A stretch of DNA of 9,114 nt from Rhodanobacteraceae bacterium. Lineage in GTDB: Bacteria; Pseudomonadota; Gammaproteobacteria; Xanthomonadales; Rhodanobacteraceae. Below, one piece after another: positions 1 to 5,607 of this stretch (position 1 is the stretch's first letter; each line of letters starts with the position of its first letter). The position numbers were made by a program, and so were the translations under genes. The notes beneath the pieces were generated by a model. The model saw only the letters and a program-made list of their open reading frames with translations, was not told the origin of the DNA and searched no databases. The stretch spans positions 1-9,114 of the forward strand of contig JAAXIA010000075.1 of the NCBI GenBank assembly GCA_012270595.1, in the 5' to 3' direction.

Positions 1-496
1 CCATAGGCGGACCTGTAAACAGTGCACCGACAACTGGCAAGGGACCAAGATGGGTCTCAAGCCAGGGATAAACGTGGTCAGCCATGCAGGGAACAAAGAC
101 AAACAACCCCCACATACCATAAATAATGGAGGGGATACCCGCCAGCAACTCGATAGCAGCCGTCAGGGGCGAGCGTAACCAGGAAGGAGCAAGCTCAGTT
201 AAAAAAAACGCGATACCAAAACTCACCGGTACCGCGATAACCATGGCAATACAAGCGGTTATCAAGGTGCCATAAACAGCAGTGAGGGCACCAAACTTCT
301 TTTGCACCGCGTCCCAGTCGGTACTCCACAGGAATGACCAGCCAAAAGTGGAGAAAGCCTCCCGTCCACCCCACGCCATAGATAAGACAACACCCACTAA
401 CAGGGATAACACAAACAAGGCACACGCAGCGATACCATAGCGAAACAGGCGATCATTGCGTCTATCACGTTGTTCTTGCTTAGAAGACATAGGCAT
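1..496 (-). CDS. pstC: Phosphate ABC transporter permease PstC (partial, 3' end outside window)
   Basis: Inner-membrane permease subunit of the PstSCAB phosphate importer; with PstA it forms the channel through which PstS delivers phosphate. About 165 N-terminal residues are visible and the window edge cuts the rest (PstC is normally about 300-320 residues). The N-terminus is hydrophilic (MPMSSKQEQRDRRND), followed by a first membrane segment near residues 20-41, a periplasmic stretch with WSTDWDAV, then YGTLITACIAMVIAVPVSFG and FFLTELAPSWLRSPL. The latter, with ELLAGIPSIIYGMWGLFVF, matches the strongly conserved PstC core as I recall it from E. coli. Two in-frame ATGs lie 6 bp apart (496 and 490) and neither has a clear Shine-Dalgarno, so the start is uncertain by two residues. 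It follows pstS by 73 bp in the same direction, with a stem-loop between. Identification is firm. Confidence 0.95.
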   Translation of the reverse strand, partial: MPMSSKQEQRDRRNDRLFRYGIAACALFVLSLLVGVVLSMAWGGREAFSTFGWSFLWSTDWDAVQKKFGALTAVYGTLITACIAMVIAVPVSFGIAFFLTELAPSWLRSPLTAAIELLAGIPSIIYGMWGLFVFVPCMADHVYPWLETHLGPLPVVGALFTGPPM

Positions 497-510
497 TATC
501 GAGGCAAGTA

Positions 511-546
511 CCCGGTATCGAGCCAAACACACGGCGCGATACCGGG
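511..546 (-). repeat. Inverted repeat / stem-loop between pstS and pstC
   Basis: CCCGGTATCG (511-520) is the exact reverse complement of CGATACCGGG (537-546). Three more base pairs (522-524 with 533-535) can form inside after one A-G mismatch, leaving an 8-nt loop. It lies wholly in the gap between the pstS stop and the pstC start. There is no U-run after it in the direction of transcription, so it is not a standard intrinsic terminator. An intercistronic hairpin that protects the upstream pstS message, or partly attenuates reading into pstC, fits the known need for far more PstS than PstC. That role is inference; the repeat itself is seen directly. Confidence 0.75.
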
Positions 547-569
547 ACAGTCAACACGATTAGAAAGAA

Positions 570-1601
570 TTACTTAATTTTTTTCGCCCAATAGGCCTCA
601 ATCTTCCTGACCAGTAAGGAAGGAAGCGGGACGTAATCCAGTGCCAGTGCGTCATGCTTACCATGCTCCAATGCCCATTTAAAGAAGCTGAGTGCTTCTC
701 TGGACTGCTTCACATTCTTGGGGTGCTTGTACATTATAACGAACGTGGTAGCCGCAATCGGCCAGGATTTCTTACCCCGTGCATTGGTGATGACCTGATA
801 AAAATCCGGTTTGCGTGACCAATCCGCCCTTGCGGCAGCAGCCTGGAAGCTTTGGGCTGTCGGTTCGATGAAACGACCAGCCTTGTTCTTTACTGCGGTG
901 TAGCTCATTTTGTTCTGCTTTGCATAGGACAGTTCAACATAGCCGATGGATCCCTTGATCCGTTTTACATAGGCGGCCACACCCTCATTGCCCTTGCCAC
1001 CTATGCCGGTTGGCCACTTCACGGAAGTACCTTCACCTACCCTGGCTCTCCAGACACGGCTGACCTTGGAAAGATAGTTCACCCAGTTAAACGTCGTACC
1101 TGAACCATCACTGCGATGAACAACCGTGATCCTGGTGTCGGGTAGTTTCAGACCCGGGTTTATACGGGTAATCGCACGGCTATTCCATTTTTTGATTTTA
1201 CCAAGGTAAATCTTTGCCAACAAACGTCCGGTAAGTTTCATCTTTCCCGGTCTTACGCCCGGCACGTTCACGACCGGCACAACACCGCCGATGACCACTG
1301 GAAACTGGACAAGACCGGCCTGCTTTAGTTCTCCTGAAGACAAAGGTTTATCCGAGGCGCCAAAAGTCACCGTCGCGGCCTTGATCTGGGCAATACCACC
1401 ACCAGAACCAATTGACTGGTAATTCACCTTGTTTCCCGTCCTGGCATGGTAGGTGCTAGACCATTTGGAGAGCACGGGATAAATAAACGTGGAACCCGCA
1501 CCGGTGATATCAACCGCAGCAGCTGTTGTAGCGGCAACCAGCAACAACATGGCAGAGATACCAAGTACTGTTTTTCTGAGGAAACTACGCTTGGATTTCA
1601 T
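570..1601 (-). CDS. pstS: Periplasmic phosphate-binding protein PstS
   Basis: Binds inorganic phosphate in the periplasm and hands it to PstCAB. The 343-residue product has a classical signal peptide: basic n-region MKSKRSFLRK, hydrophobic core to about residue 25, likely cleavage after TTAAA (residue 29). The mature protein opens with the PstS hallmark DITGAGSTFIYP (31-42). FGASDKPL (80-87) holds the phosphate-binding Asp (D84), QFPVVIGGVVPVVN follows, then IYLGKIKKWN (131-140) and HRSDGSGTTF (162-171) with the binding Arg and Ser-Gly-Thr. VKWPTGIGGKGNEGVAAYV (194-212) and the final DYVPLP also fit. Length matches the family. A TGAGG Shine-Dalgarno-like sequence lies about 10 nt before the ATG. 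By hand count the mature protein has about 33 Lys and 17 Arg against about 16 Asp+Glu, an exceptionally basic PstS. It is the first gene of the pst operon. Members of this regulon are usually PhoB-controlled, but I see no convincing Pho box. Confidence 0.97.
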   Translation of the reverse strand: MKSKRSFLRKTVLGISAMLLLVAATTAAAVDITGAGSTFIYPVLSKWSSTYHARTGNKVNYQSIGSGGGIAQIKAATVTFGASDKPLSSGELKQAGLVQFPVVIGGVVPVVNVPGVRPGKMKLTGRLLAKIYLGKIKKWNSRAITRINPGLKLPDTRITVVHRSDGSGTTFNWVNYLSKVSRVWRARVGEGTSVKWPTGIGGKGNEGVAAYVKRIKGSIGYVELSYAKQNKMSYTAVKNKAGRFIEPTAQSFQAAAARADWSRKPDFYQVITNARGKKSWPIAATTFVIMYKHPKNVKQSREALSFFKWALEHGKHDALALDYVPLPSLLVRKIEAYWAKKIK

Positions 1602-1749
1602 AGGAAAACAACCTCATAAATCTGAATTGATGAGAGAACTACGAAAGCTCACTATCTTGTCAAGACCGGCTGCACCGCTTACTTTAAATACGACGCTGGC
1701 CAGAACTGATACCACAGAACTCACGACAATCTATATATTTCTAGTGGTG

Positions 1750-1762
1750 CCCCCCCCTTTTT
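1750..1762. repeat. C8T5 homopolymer tract upstream of pstS
   Basis: Eight C followed by five T, about 150 bp upstream of the pstS start and in no confident coding sequence. Such runs slip during replication and are frequent sequencing-error sites. Whether this one varies in length or affects pstS transcription cannot be told from one sequence. Confidence 0.7.
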
Positions 1763-1828
1763 AGGTTTAAAGCCAAGTCTATACTTAATAGACGAATCAC
1801 GAGACCAAAAGTTAGTTTTACCGAAAAA

Positions 1829-2062
1829 CTATATAAGCGGGTCCTTCCTGCTACAGATAGGGGCCACAGGCGACTGGCCAGTTCGTTCAAGCTGATGCGC
1901 ATAACGCGCCACACGGGGTAACGCTGGCAGCATCCAGGAAACCCTCACCTTAAGCCGATCTTCTTGCCAATCGACACCAGTGCTGTCCATGTGTCTAGCC
2001 AGTTCTTGAAGGCACACCCACTTTGGACTGTAACATAATCCAGAGGTAATGGGGCTAGCCAT
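1829..2062 (-). CDS. Possible small hypothetical protein, 77 aa
   Basis: An ORF from ATG at 2062 to TAG, with an AGGGG Shine-Dalgarno-like sequence (2072-2068) five nt before the ATG and an in-frame stop (TAG, 2080-2078) just upstream. The product starts MASPITSGLCYSPKWVCLQE and contains DWQEDRLKVRVSWMLPALPR followed by a basic, non-hydrophobic C-terminus. I recognise no family and see no signal peptide, transmembrane segment or metal-binding motif. It reads in the same direction as pstS, 227 bp upstream of it, with a weak AT-rich hairpin at its stop codon. The ribosome binding site and the lack of any overlapping gene favour it, but its short length and lack of recognised homology mean it may be chance. 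Confidence 0.3.
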   Translation of the reverse strand: MASPITSGLCYSPKWVCLQELARHMDSTGVDWQEDRLKVRVSWMLPALPRVARYAHQLERTGQSPVAPICSRKDPLI

Positions 2063-2145
2063 ATTTACCCCTAACAGCTATAACGCCACAAGCCTTACAC
2101 TTTACCCATGACCTTGCCCCACCTGACCTCCCCTTAAGCACCACG

Positions 2146-3498
2146 ATGCTAAGCGAAATAGCGCTCGTTTTTCTTCTTTCCCTTTGTAACGGTTTCTTCG
2201 CGTTATCGGAAATGGCGCTAGTGGCTTCGCGCAAGAGCCGACTCAAGCAACAGGCGCGCAAGAACCGTCACGCCCGTGCCGCATTACGCTACACCGAGGC
2301 ACCAGAGCATTTCCTGTCCACAGTACAGGTAGGCATCACTGTGGTCATGCTAATAACCGGCGCGGTAGCTGGCAACGTATTGGGGAAAGATATCGCCAGT
2401 TTGCTGCAAGGTCACAGTCTAAGCTGGCTAGCACCCTATGCACGGGGATTCGGGGTCGTATTCGGATTCATCCTTATTTCCTTCATCCAGATCGTGGTCG
2501 GCGAGCTACTACCTAAACGCCTGGCACTAAGTGCGCCAGAACGTGTGTTAGCCCTCGTCGCCGAACCGATGTATGCCCTTTCACGCCTCAGTGCTCCCTT
2601 TGTGTGGCTGCTCAATGTCTCCAGCAGCGCACTTCTGCGTCTGCTACGCATTCGCAGTAAGAGCCGTGACGCAATGACTGAAGAGGAAATCCGCCTCATC
2701 GTAGCCGAAAGTACCGAGCAAGGGGTACTTGATACCGATGAGCAGGCCATGATGAACCGGGTTCTACGCCTGGGAGATCGCACCGTGAATAGTGTGATGG
2801 TGCCACGCAATCAGATTACCTGGCTGGATATCAGCGCACCACGCAGCCAGAACATCCATACCATGCGTACTACGCCTTTTTCGCGTTACCCGGTTTATCG
2901 GGGAGACGAAAGCGATATGCTCGGCATACTGGAAGTTAAGAGTCTACTTGGTAGCATCGACCAGGCTTCTCCCGATCTGTTTCAAACTCTGGCCCAGCCC
3001 TTGTATGTACCTGCCACGGTACGGGCGCTAGATTTGCTGGAAACCTTTCGCGATGCAAAAGTACCCATGGCACTGGTAGTCGATGAGTACGGTGACATAG
3101 AAGGTCTGGTCACACTCAACAACCTGTTAGGTGCCGTCGTCGGAGCCAGTCGACTCGTTCGCGATCGTGGGAAAGGCGAACACGACGAAAGCTCACCGAT
3201 CATAAAGCGTGCCGATGGTAGCTATGTGGTGGACGGTCTACTATCCATTGACGATTTACGCGAGCTGTTACACGCAGACCTGTTACCCGGTGAGAAAGAA
3301 TTCGATTTTCACACTGTCGCGGGCATGATTATGACCGCGTTAGGACATGTCCCCCAGGTCGGTGAAATCTACGAATGGCAGAACATCCGCTTCGATGTGA
3401 TCGATCTGGATGGCCCGCGCATCAACAAATTACTGGTAACGCCAGCAAACTCACTCTCGACCAGGCCCATGCCAACAGAACCCAAGAAAAACCCCTAA
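2146..3498 (+). CDS. CNNM/HlyC-CorC family membrane protein (DUF21, two CBS domains, CorC_HlyC domain)
   Basis: A 450-residue inner-membrane protein with the full domain order of the family. The DUF21 membrane domain (about 1-175) has hydrophobic segments near 2-25, 58-80, 100-120 and 132-168 and includes GFFALSEMALVASRKSRL (16-33), LSTVQVGITVVMLITG and VVGELLPKRLAL. A linker with MTEEEIRLIVAESTEQGVLD (177-196) follows. Two CBS domains (about 214-335) contain VMVPRNQITWLD, SRYPVYRG and VDEYGDIEGLVTLNNLLGAVVG. The C-terminal CorC_HlyC domain (about 352-432) has DGSYVVDGLLSIDDL and ends in RINKLLV. Family members are linked to Mg2+/Co2+ efflux and, for E. coli YtfL (PaeA), polyamine export; the hemolysin label is historical. 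It resembles YtfL in layout, but the substrate cannot be assigned. The ATG at 2146 puts the first membrane segment at the extreme N-terminus, as usual, although no strong Shine-Dalgarno precedes it. It is convergent with trmJ, with a 60-bp gap and no clear terminator. Confidence 0.93.
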   Translation: MLSEIALVFLLSLCNGFFALSEMALVASRKSRLKQQARKNRHARAALRYTEAPEHFLSTVQVGITVVMLITGAVAGNVLGKDIASLLQGHSLSWLAPYARGFGVVFGFILISFIQIVVGELLPKRLALSAPERVLALVAEPMYALSRLSAPFVWLLNVSSSALLRLLRIRSKSRDAMTEEEIRLIVAESTEQGVLDTDEQAMMNRVLRLGDRTVNSVMVPRNQITWLDISAPRSQNIHTMRTTPFSRYPVYRGDESDMLGILEVKSLLGSIDQASPDLFQTLAQPLYVPATVRALDLLETFRDAKVPMALVVDEYGDIEGLVTLNNLLGAVVGASRLVRDRGKGEHDESSPIIKRADGSYVVDGLLSIDDLRELLHADLLPGEKEFDFHTVAGMIMTALGHVPQVGEIYEWQNIRFDVIDLDGPRINKLLVTPANSLSTRPMPTEPKKNP

Positions 3499-3558
3499 CC
3501 TAAAGCCAGACGTAACAGTCATCTGTTTGCGGGGCACACATACCCACTTTCGCTTGCC

Positions 3559-4338
3559 CTATTGGCTGCCAGTTTTTTGACTCCCAGGTTTTTTTGCCAA
3601 TTTCGCCATTCGCTGGGCATCAGCCAAAATGCCATGTAGTATGCGCAGTTCGCGCTCATCCAGCGCAATGCGCTGAAATAGCTTGCGCAGACGCAACATC
3701 ATCGTTTCAGGCGAACGCCCCTTGTGAAAATCGATATCGTCCAGGGTTTTCCCAAGATGCTCGTAGAAATGCTCCATCTGCACCACATCAACCAGTGGGT
3801 GATCACGCGCAAGCGGCGCAGCGTTATCCCCTAGCATAGCCAGGCGTAATTCGTAGGCCATGATCTGAACCGCTTGCGCCAGATTCAAGGAACTGAAATC
3901 ATCAACGCTTGGAATACGCACCATCACGTGACAACGTGCAAGCTCCTCGTTCTCCAGACCACTGCGCTCATTGCCAAACAGCAAGGCCACCCGCTCACCG
4001 CGTGATACAACGGACAGTGCCTGTATGGCTGCTTCACGTGGAGTCAATTCAGGCAACCTGACTGCACGCCGACGCGCAGATAGCCCCAGCGTAAAGGTCA
4101 CGCCACCTAGTGCATCCACCAGTTCGCCCTCTACGGCAGCATCATTAAGCAACATATCCGCACCAGCAGCTAACACATTGGCCTGTGGATCTGGAAAACG
4201 CTGTGGTGCCACCAGTGCCAGGTGGATGAAGCCCATAGTGCGCATGGCCCGTGCGGCACCACCAATATTGCCTGGATGCGACGGGCGCACCAGGACGAAA
4301 CGAACACTGGAAATAAAATCATGGTAAGTAATCGTCAT
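3559..4338 (-). CDS. trmJ: tRNA (cytidine/uridine-2'-O-)-methyltransferase TrmJ
   Basis: SPOUT-class enzyme that 2'-O-methylates position 32 of several tRNAs using S-adenosylmethionine, acting as a cytoplasmic dimer. The 259-residue product has the family motifs in order: RFVLVRPSHPGNIGGAARAM (13-32) with the conserved Asn and catalytic Arg (R30), LLFGNERSGLENEEL (119-133), and SSLNLAQAVQIMAYELR (149-165), the knotted SAM site. The C-terminal extension typical of TrmJ follows (HFYEHLGKTL, RLRKLFQRI, ELRILHGIL) and ends in a basic GSQK tail. The ATG at 4338 is preferred over a TTG at 4350: AGGAG (4355-4351) is 12 nt before the ATG but directly abuts the TTG. It is divergent from suhB, the same arrangement as in E. 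coli, which supports both calls. Confidence 0.96.
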   Translation of the reverse strand: MTITYHDFISSVRFVLVRPSHPGNIGGAARAMRTMGFIHLALVAPQRFPDPQANVLAAGADMLLNDAAVEGELVDALGGVTFTLGLSARRRAVRLPELTPREAAIQALSVVSRGERVALLFGNERSGLENEELARCHVMVRIPSVDDFSSLNLAQAVQIMAYELRLAMLGDNAAPLARDHPLVDVVQMEHFYEHLGKTLDDIDFHKGRSPETMMLRLRKLFQRIALDERELRILHGILADAQRMAKLAKKPGSQKTGSQ

Positions 4339-4350
4339 TAAAGCAAACAA

Positions 4351-4355
4351 CTCCT
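4351..4355 (-). promoter_or_regulatory. Shine-Dalgarno of trmJ
   Basis: On the minus strand this reads AGGAG, 12 nt upstream of the ATG at 4338. It immediately abuts the upstream in-frame TTG (4350), leaving no spacer, so it argues for the ATG as the real start. Confidence 0.6.
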
Positions 4356-4454
4356 GATGAATTCATCCATAAAGATCCTGTTCGCAAATGACACCGCATT
4401 TCGCCCTGGCATGCAAAGCATGAAAGGATAAGACCACCGTGTGCCTGTCATGAA

Positions 4455-4481
4455 ACATGGGTACTAACAAACGGCCCATGT
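4455..4481. repeat. Inverted repeat in the trmJ-suhB spacer
   Basis: ACATGGG (4455-4461) and CCCATGT (4475-4481) are exact reverse complements separated by 13 nt. The site lies between the divergent genes, about 117 bp from the trmJ start and 154 bp from suhB. It could be an operator or a hairpin in a trmJ leader. No U-run follows on either strand, so it is not a terminator. Confidence 0.45.
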
Positions 4482-4500
4482 CATTCATAAGTGATACAAC

Positions 4501-4535
4501 TTTGCTACACACCGCGATTTGCTACACACCGCGAT
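4501..4535. repeat. 17-bp perfect tandem duplication in the trmJ-suhB spacer
   Basis: The unit TTGCTACACACCGCGAT occurs twice head to tail (4502-4518 and 4519-4535) with no mismatch; the identical preceding T lets the repeat be phased one base earlier. The core GCTACA recurs at 4586-4591, where it overlaps the suhB -10, and at 4624-4629 just before the start codon. That gives four copies within about 126 bp. It may be a recent slippage duplication or a pair of binding sites. Confidence 0.85.
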
Positions 4536-4584
4536 GAATAAAGATATAGATAGTCATACGACTCCATTTCAACACACTCTTTTC

Positions 4585-4593
4585 TGCTACAAT
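4585..4593 (+). promoter_or_regulatory. Extended -10 promoter for suhB
   Basis: TGCTACAAT combines a TGn extension with TACAAT (5/6 to the sigma-70 -10 consensus), predicting transcription from about position 4600 and a leader of roughly 35 nt. No good TTGACA-like -35 is seen at 17 bp, which is typical of extended -10 promoters. Confidence 0.55.
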
Positions 4594-4608
4594 TTTAGGT
4601 CAAATTCT

Positions 4609-4625
4609 GCCTTTTTCCAAAAGGC
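4609..4625 (+). promoter_or_regulatory. suhB leader hairpin covering the Shine-Dalgarno, with a boxA-like sequence
   Basis: GCCTTTT (4609-4615) pairs perfectly with AAAAGGC (4619-4625) around a 3-nt loop. The 3' arm contains the only Shine-Dalgarno-like sequence (AAGG, 4621-4624), 10 nt before the suhB ATG. The 5' arm and loop sit in TGCCTTTTTCCA (4608-4619), which by eye matches 8 of 12 positions of the rrn boxA TGCTCTTTAACA. In E. coli, Nus factors including SuhB are reported to repress suhB translation through a boxA near the ribosome binding site, so this may be an equivalent control. The hairpin is seen directly; the boxA reading is inference. Confidence 0.5.
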
Positions 4626-4634
4626 TACAGCATC

Positions 4635-5417
4635 ATGACCAGACCCGCCGTTACCATTGCTGTACGCGCCGCGCGCGCTGCAGGAAGAATAATCCTGCGC
4701 TACATAAACCGCCTCGACGTCCATCATGTGCTTGAGAAGCAGCGCATGGAATTTGCTTACGAAATTGATCGGCTGGCCAGAATCGAGATGGTCAAGGAAT
4801 TGCACCGCGCCTACCCCGACCACACCATCCTGGCGGAAGAAGGCAGCGCAACCATAAACAAAAATGCCCACACCTGGGTCGTCGATCCGTTAAACGGCAA
4901 GCACAATTATCTGCGCCACATTCCTTTTTTCTCGGCGTCACTCGCACTTCTAGAAAAAGGTCAGCCAAGCCATAGCGTGGTATTTGACCCCCTGCGCGAT
5001 GAACTTTACACCGCAAGCAAAGGTGATGGTGCCTATCTCAATGATCGCCGGATTCGCGTCGGCAAGCGTGAAGACCTCTCTGGAGCAATGATTGCCACTG
5101 GATTTCCTTCACAACAGCGTGGCCACCCAAGTAGCCAGTTGAGCATAACAAACGCCCTGCTTGGTCGCATTGAGGACATCCGTTTTTCCGGTTCCAGCGC
5201 GCTCGACCTGGCCTACATTGCCGCGGGTCGCTACGACGCCTATTTCGGTCTGGGTCTGCACGCTCGCGATATGACGGCCGGTATCTTGCTGGTTCGGGAA
5301 GCCGGCGGTTACTGCTGCGACCTGGCTGGTCGCGACGCTATACCCGGCAGCAGCAGCCAGCTCATGGCTGGCAATGTCGCCATGACACGGGGGATACTTG
5401 AACTCGTGAACGGCTGA
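4635..5417 (+). CDS. suhB: SuhB-like inositol monophosphatase family protein, probably catalytically impaired
   Basis: A 260-residue protein that aligns end to end with E. coli SuhB (267 aa): IAVRAARAAGRII (8-20), RAYPDHTILAEE (58-69), WVVDPLNGKHNYL (81-93), LNDRRIRVGKREDLSGAMIATGFP, SGSSALDLAYIAAGRYDAYF (185-204) and RDMTAGILLVREAGG (211-225). SuhB in E. coli is both a phosphatase and a Nus-complex factor that aids rRNA transcription and ribosome assembly. Catalytic signature: metal ligands E68, D84 and D212 and the activating D45 remain. However, the second metal Asp of DPLDGTTN is Asn (N87), the catalytic Thr is Lys (K89) and the next Thr is His (H90). Nearby, DFVTxxD reads EFAYEID and PWDFAAG reads ARDMTAG. 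A structural or regulatory role is therefore likelier than phosphatase activity. It is divergent from trmJ, as in E. coli. The ATG at 4635 has AAGG 10 nt upstream inside a hairpin. Confidence 0.9.
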   Translation: MTRPAVTIAVRAARAAGRIILRYINRLDVHHVLEKQRMEFAYEIDRLARIEMVKELHRAYPDHTILAEEGSATINKNAHTWVVDPLNGKHNYLRHIPFFSASLALLEKGQPSHSVVFDPLRDELYTASKGDGAYLNDRRIRVGKREDLSGAMIATGFPSQQRGHPSSQLSITNALLGRIEDIRFSGSSALDLAYIAAGRYDAYFGLGLHARDMTAGILLVREAGGYCCDLAGRDAIPGSSSQLMAGNVAMTRGILELVNG

Positions 5418-5607
5418 CAATCGTGCTCACCCAACACGGCCTTGAAACATACCGCACTTCTTGCGGGCGGAACGTGAACGTGTCTTCACGAGATAGAAAA
5501 GAAGCGGCTATACCAATGCTGTGCCGTGCGTCTGCCTGGACAACCTCAAGATGGGCAAAGCCGCATACACGCCAGGGTAATTTTGCCGAAGCAGAGGCGG
5601 CTCTACC

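Larger units (their letters stand above)
1602..2145. other. 544-bp region upstream of pstS, mostly without a certain gene
   Basis: This stretch separates pstS (minus) from the divergent CNNM-family gene (plus) and should hold both promoters. Visible items are: a C8T5 homopolymer tract (1750-1762); a perfect 6-bp inverted repeat GTCTAT/ATAGAC (1777-1782, 1788-1793); a 7-bp AT-rich inverted repeat TAGTTTT/AAAACTA (1813-1819, 1825-1831); and a possible small minus-strand ORF (1829-2062, listed separately). On the minus strand a TTGACA (1663-1658) lies 57 bp before the pstS start, but no good -10 follows at 16-18 bp. A degenerate pair of CTGTCAT-like heptamers (1711-1729) is spaced 12 bp rather than 11, so it is weak as a Pho box. 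Confidence 0.6.

Noticed and set aside
195..425. 76-codon minus-strand ORF within pstC
   Set aside because: Out-of-frame reading of pstC. The pstC frame gives continuous family sequence across the same bases, so there is no frameshift.
1635..1663. Sigma-70 promoter TTGACA with -10 upstream of pstS
   Set aside because: The -35 hexamer is perfect, but spacings of 16-18 bp give only very poor -10 hexamers (TAGTTC, AGTTCT, GTTCTC).
2436..2810. 124-codon minus-strand ORF opposite the CNNM-family gene
   Set aside because: Antisense shadow, with a Ser/Arg-rich product and no family resemblance.
3971..4327. 118-codon plus-strand ORF opposite trmJ
   Set aside because: It lies entirely antisense to trmJ, whose motifs are unambiguous; low-complexity Ser/Ala/Thr/Arg product typical of a shadow frame.
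5473..5490. CGTGAA/TTCACG inverted repeat as terminator between suhB and hda
   Set aside because: Only six base pairs and no T-run on either strand, so it is not a convincing intrinsic terminator.
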